A stretch of DNA of 17,488 nt, taken from NCBI GenBank assembly GCA_035252155.1, contig DATFDL010000787.1:1-17488 (forward strand), read 5' to 3'. Numbering within the stretch: the first letter of the stretch is position 1; each line of letters begins with the position of its first letter. The notes under the pieces are model-generated. The model did no database searches. It was not told the origin of the DNA and saw only the letters and a program-made list of their open reading frames with translations. The stretch is from JAICLL01 sp035252155 (lineage in GTDB: Bacteria > Planctomycetota > Planctomycetia > Pirellulales > JAICIG01). Position numbers and translations under genes: made by a program. Shown here one piece after another: positions 17,448-17,488 of this stretch.

Positions 17448-17488
17448 CCGCATTGCGAATTCGCGGGCCGGCGATGTCGCTCCCGCAC

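Overview
The window looks like a chromosomal segment of a GC-rich planctomycete, probably of the Pirellulales type (this placement is inference). The strongest evidence is the block at 11952-17346. It holds two DUF1501 proteins around one large PSCyt1/DUF1549/DUF1553 protein, a gene combination expanded almost exclusively in Planctomycetota. Dispersed palindromic repeats, including one whose arm reads NPKRKRG, also fit that group. No rRNA, tRNA, CRISPR array, transposase or phage gene is visible. Intergenic gaps are all under 300 bp.

Layout. 1-83 is a palindromic repeat cut by the window edge. 135-1217 (-) encodes a secreted CBM9-like protein. Divergent from it, 1374-3909 (+) is a tightly coupled three-gene unit: a small three-helix membrane protein, then LutB and LutC of the iron-sulfur lactate-oxidation system, each joined by an ATGA overlap; lutA is absent from the window. 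3930-4136 holds a composite of repeat pieces. 4148-5904 (-) is dapF followed by a DUF374 acyltransferase, probably one transcript, with a stem-loop repeat at the junction. 6138-7789 (+) is a two-gene unit of a single-helix protein and an HTTM membrane protein. A palindrome with perfect 29-bp arms separates it from a convergent glyoxylate/hydroxypyruvate reductase-type dehydrogenase (7889-8869, -). 8993-11746 (-) is a 917-aa STAND (NB-ARC-like) ATPase with C-terminal TPR-like repeats and no N-terminal effector. A 205-bp divergent spacer carrying a 23-bp perfect palindrome separates it from the DUF1501 / PSCyt-DUF1549-DUF1553 / DUF1501 operon (11952-17346, +), which is followed by a hairpin at 17379-17447.

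How the parts fit. dapF (lysine and peptidoglycan precursor), the DUF374 acyltransferase (lipid) and the dehydrogenase look like housekeeping genes. LutBC would feed lactate electrons to the respiratory chain. The 3' operon is probably exported (Tat-type and Sec-type leaders) and acts in the periplasm, with unknown substrate.

Two themes deserve a second look. First, at least six palindromic elements lie in 17 kb and several contribute codons to genes: the leader and an internal insert of the PSCyt1/DUF1549/DUF1553 protein, the C-terminal tail of DapF, and the stop codon of the HTTM gene. Second, the STAND ATPase has no effector domain and cannot be extended upstream, because an in-frame stop lies 21 nt before its only plausible start. 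It carries an extra region inside its helical/winged-helix section and faces a strong operator-like palindrome.
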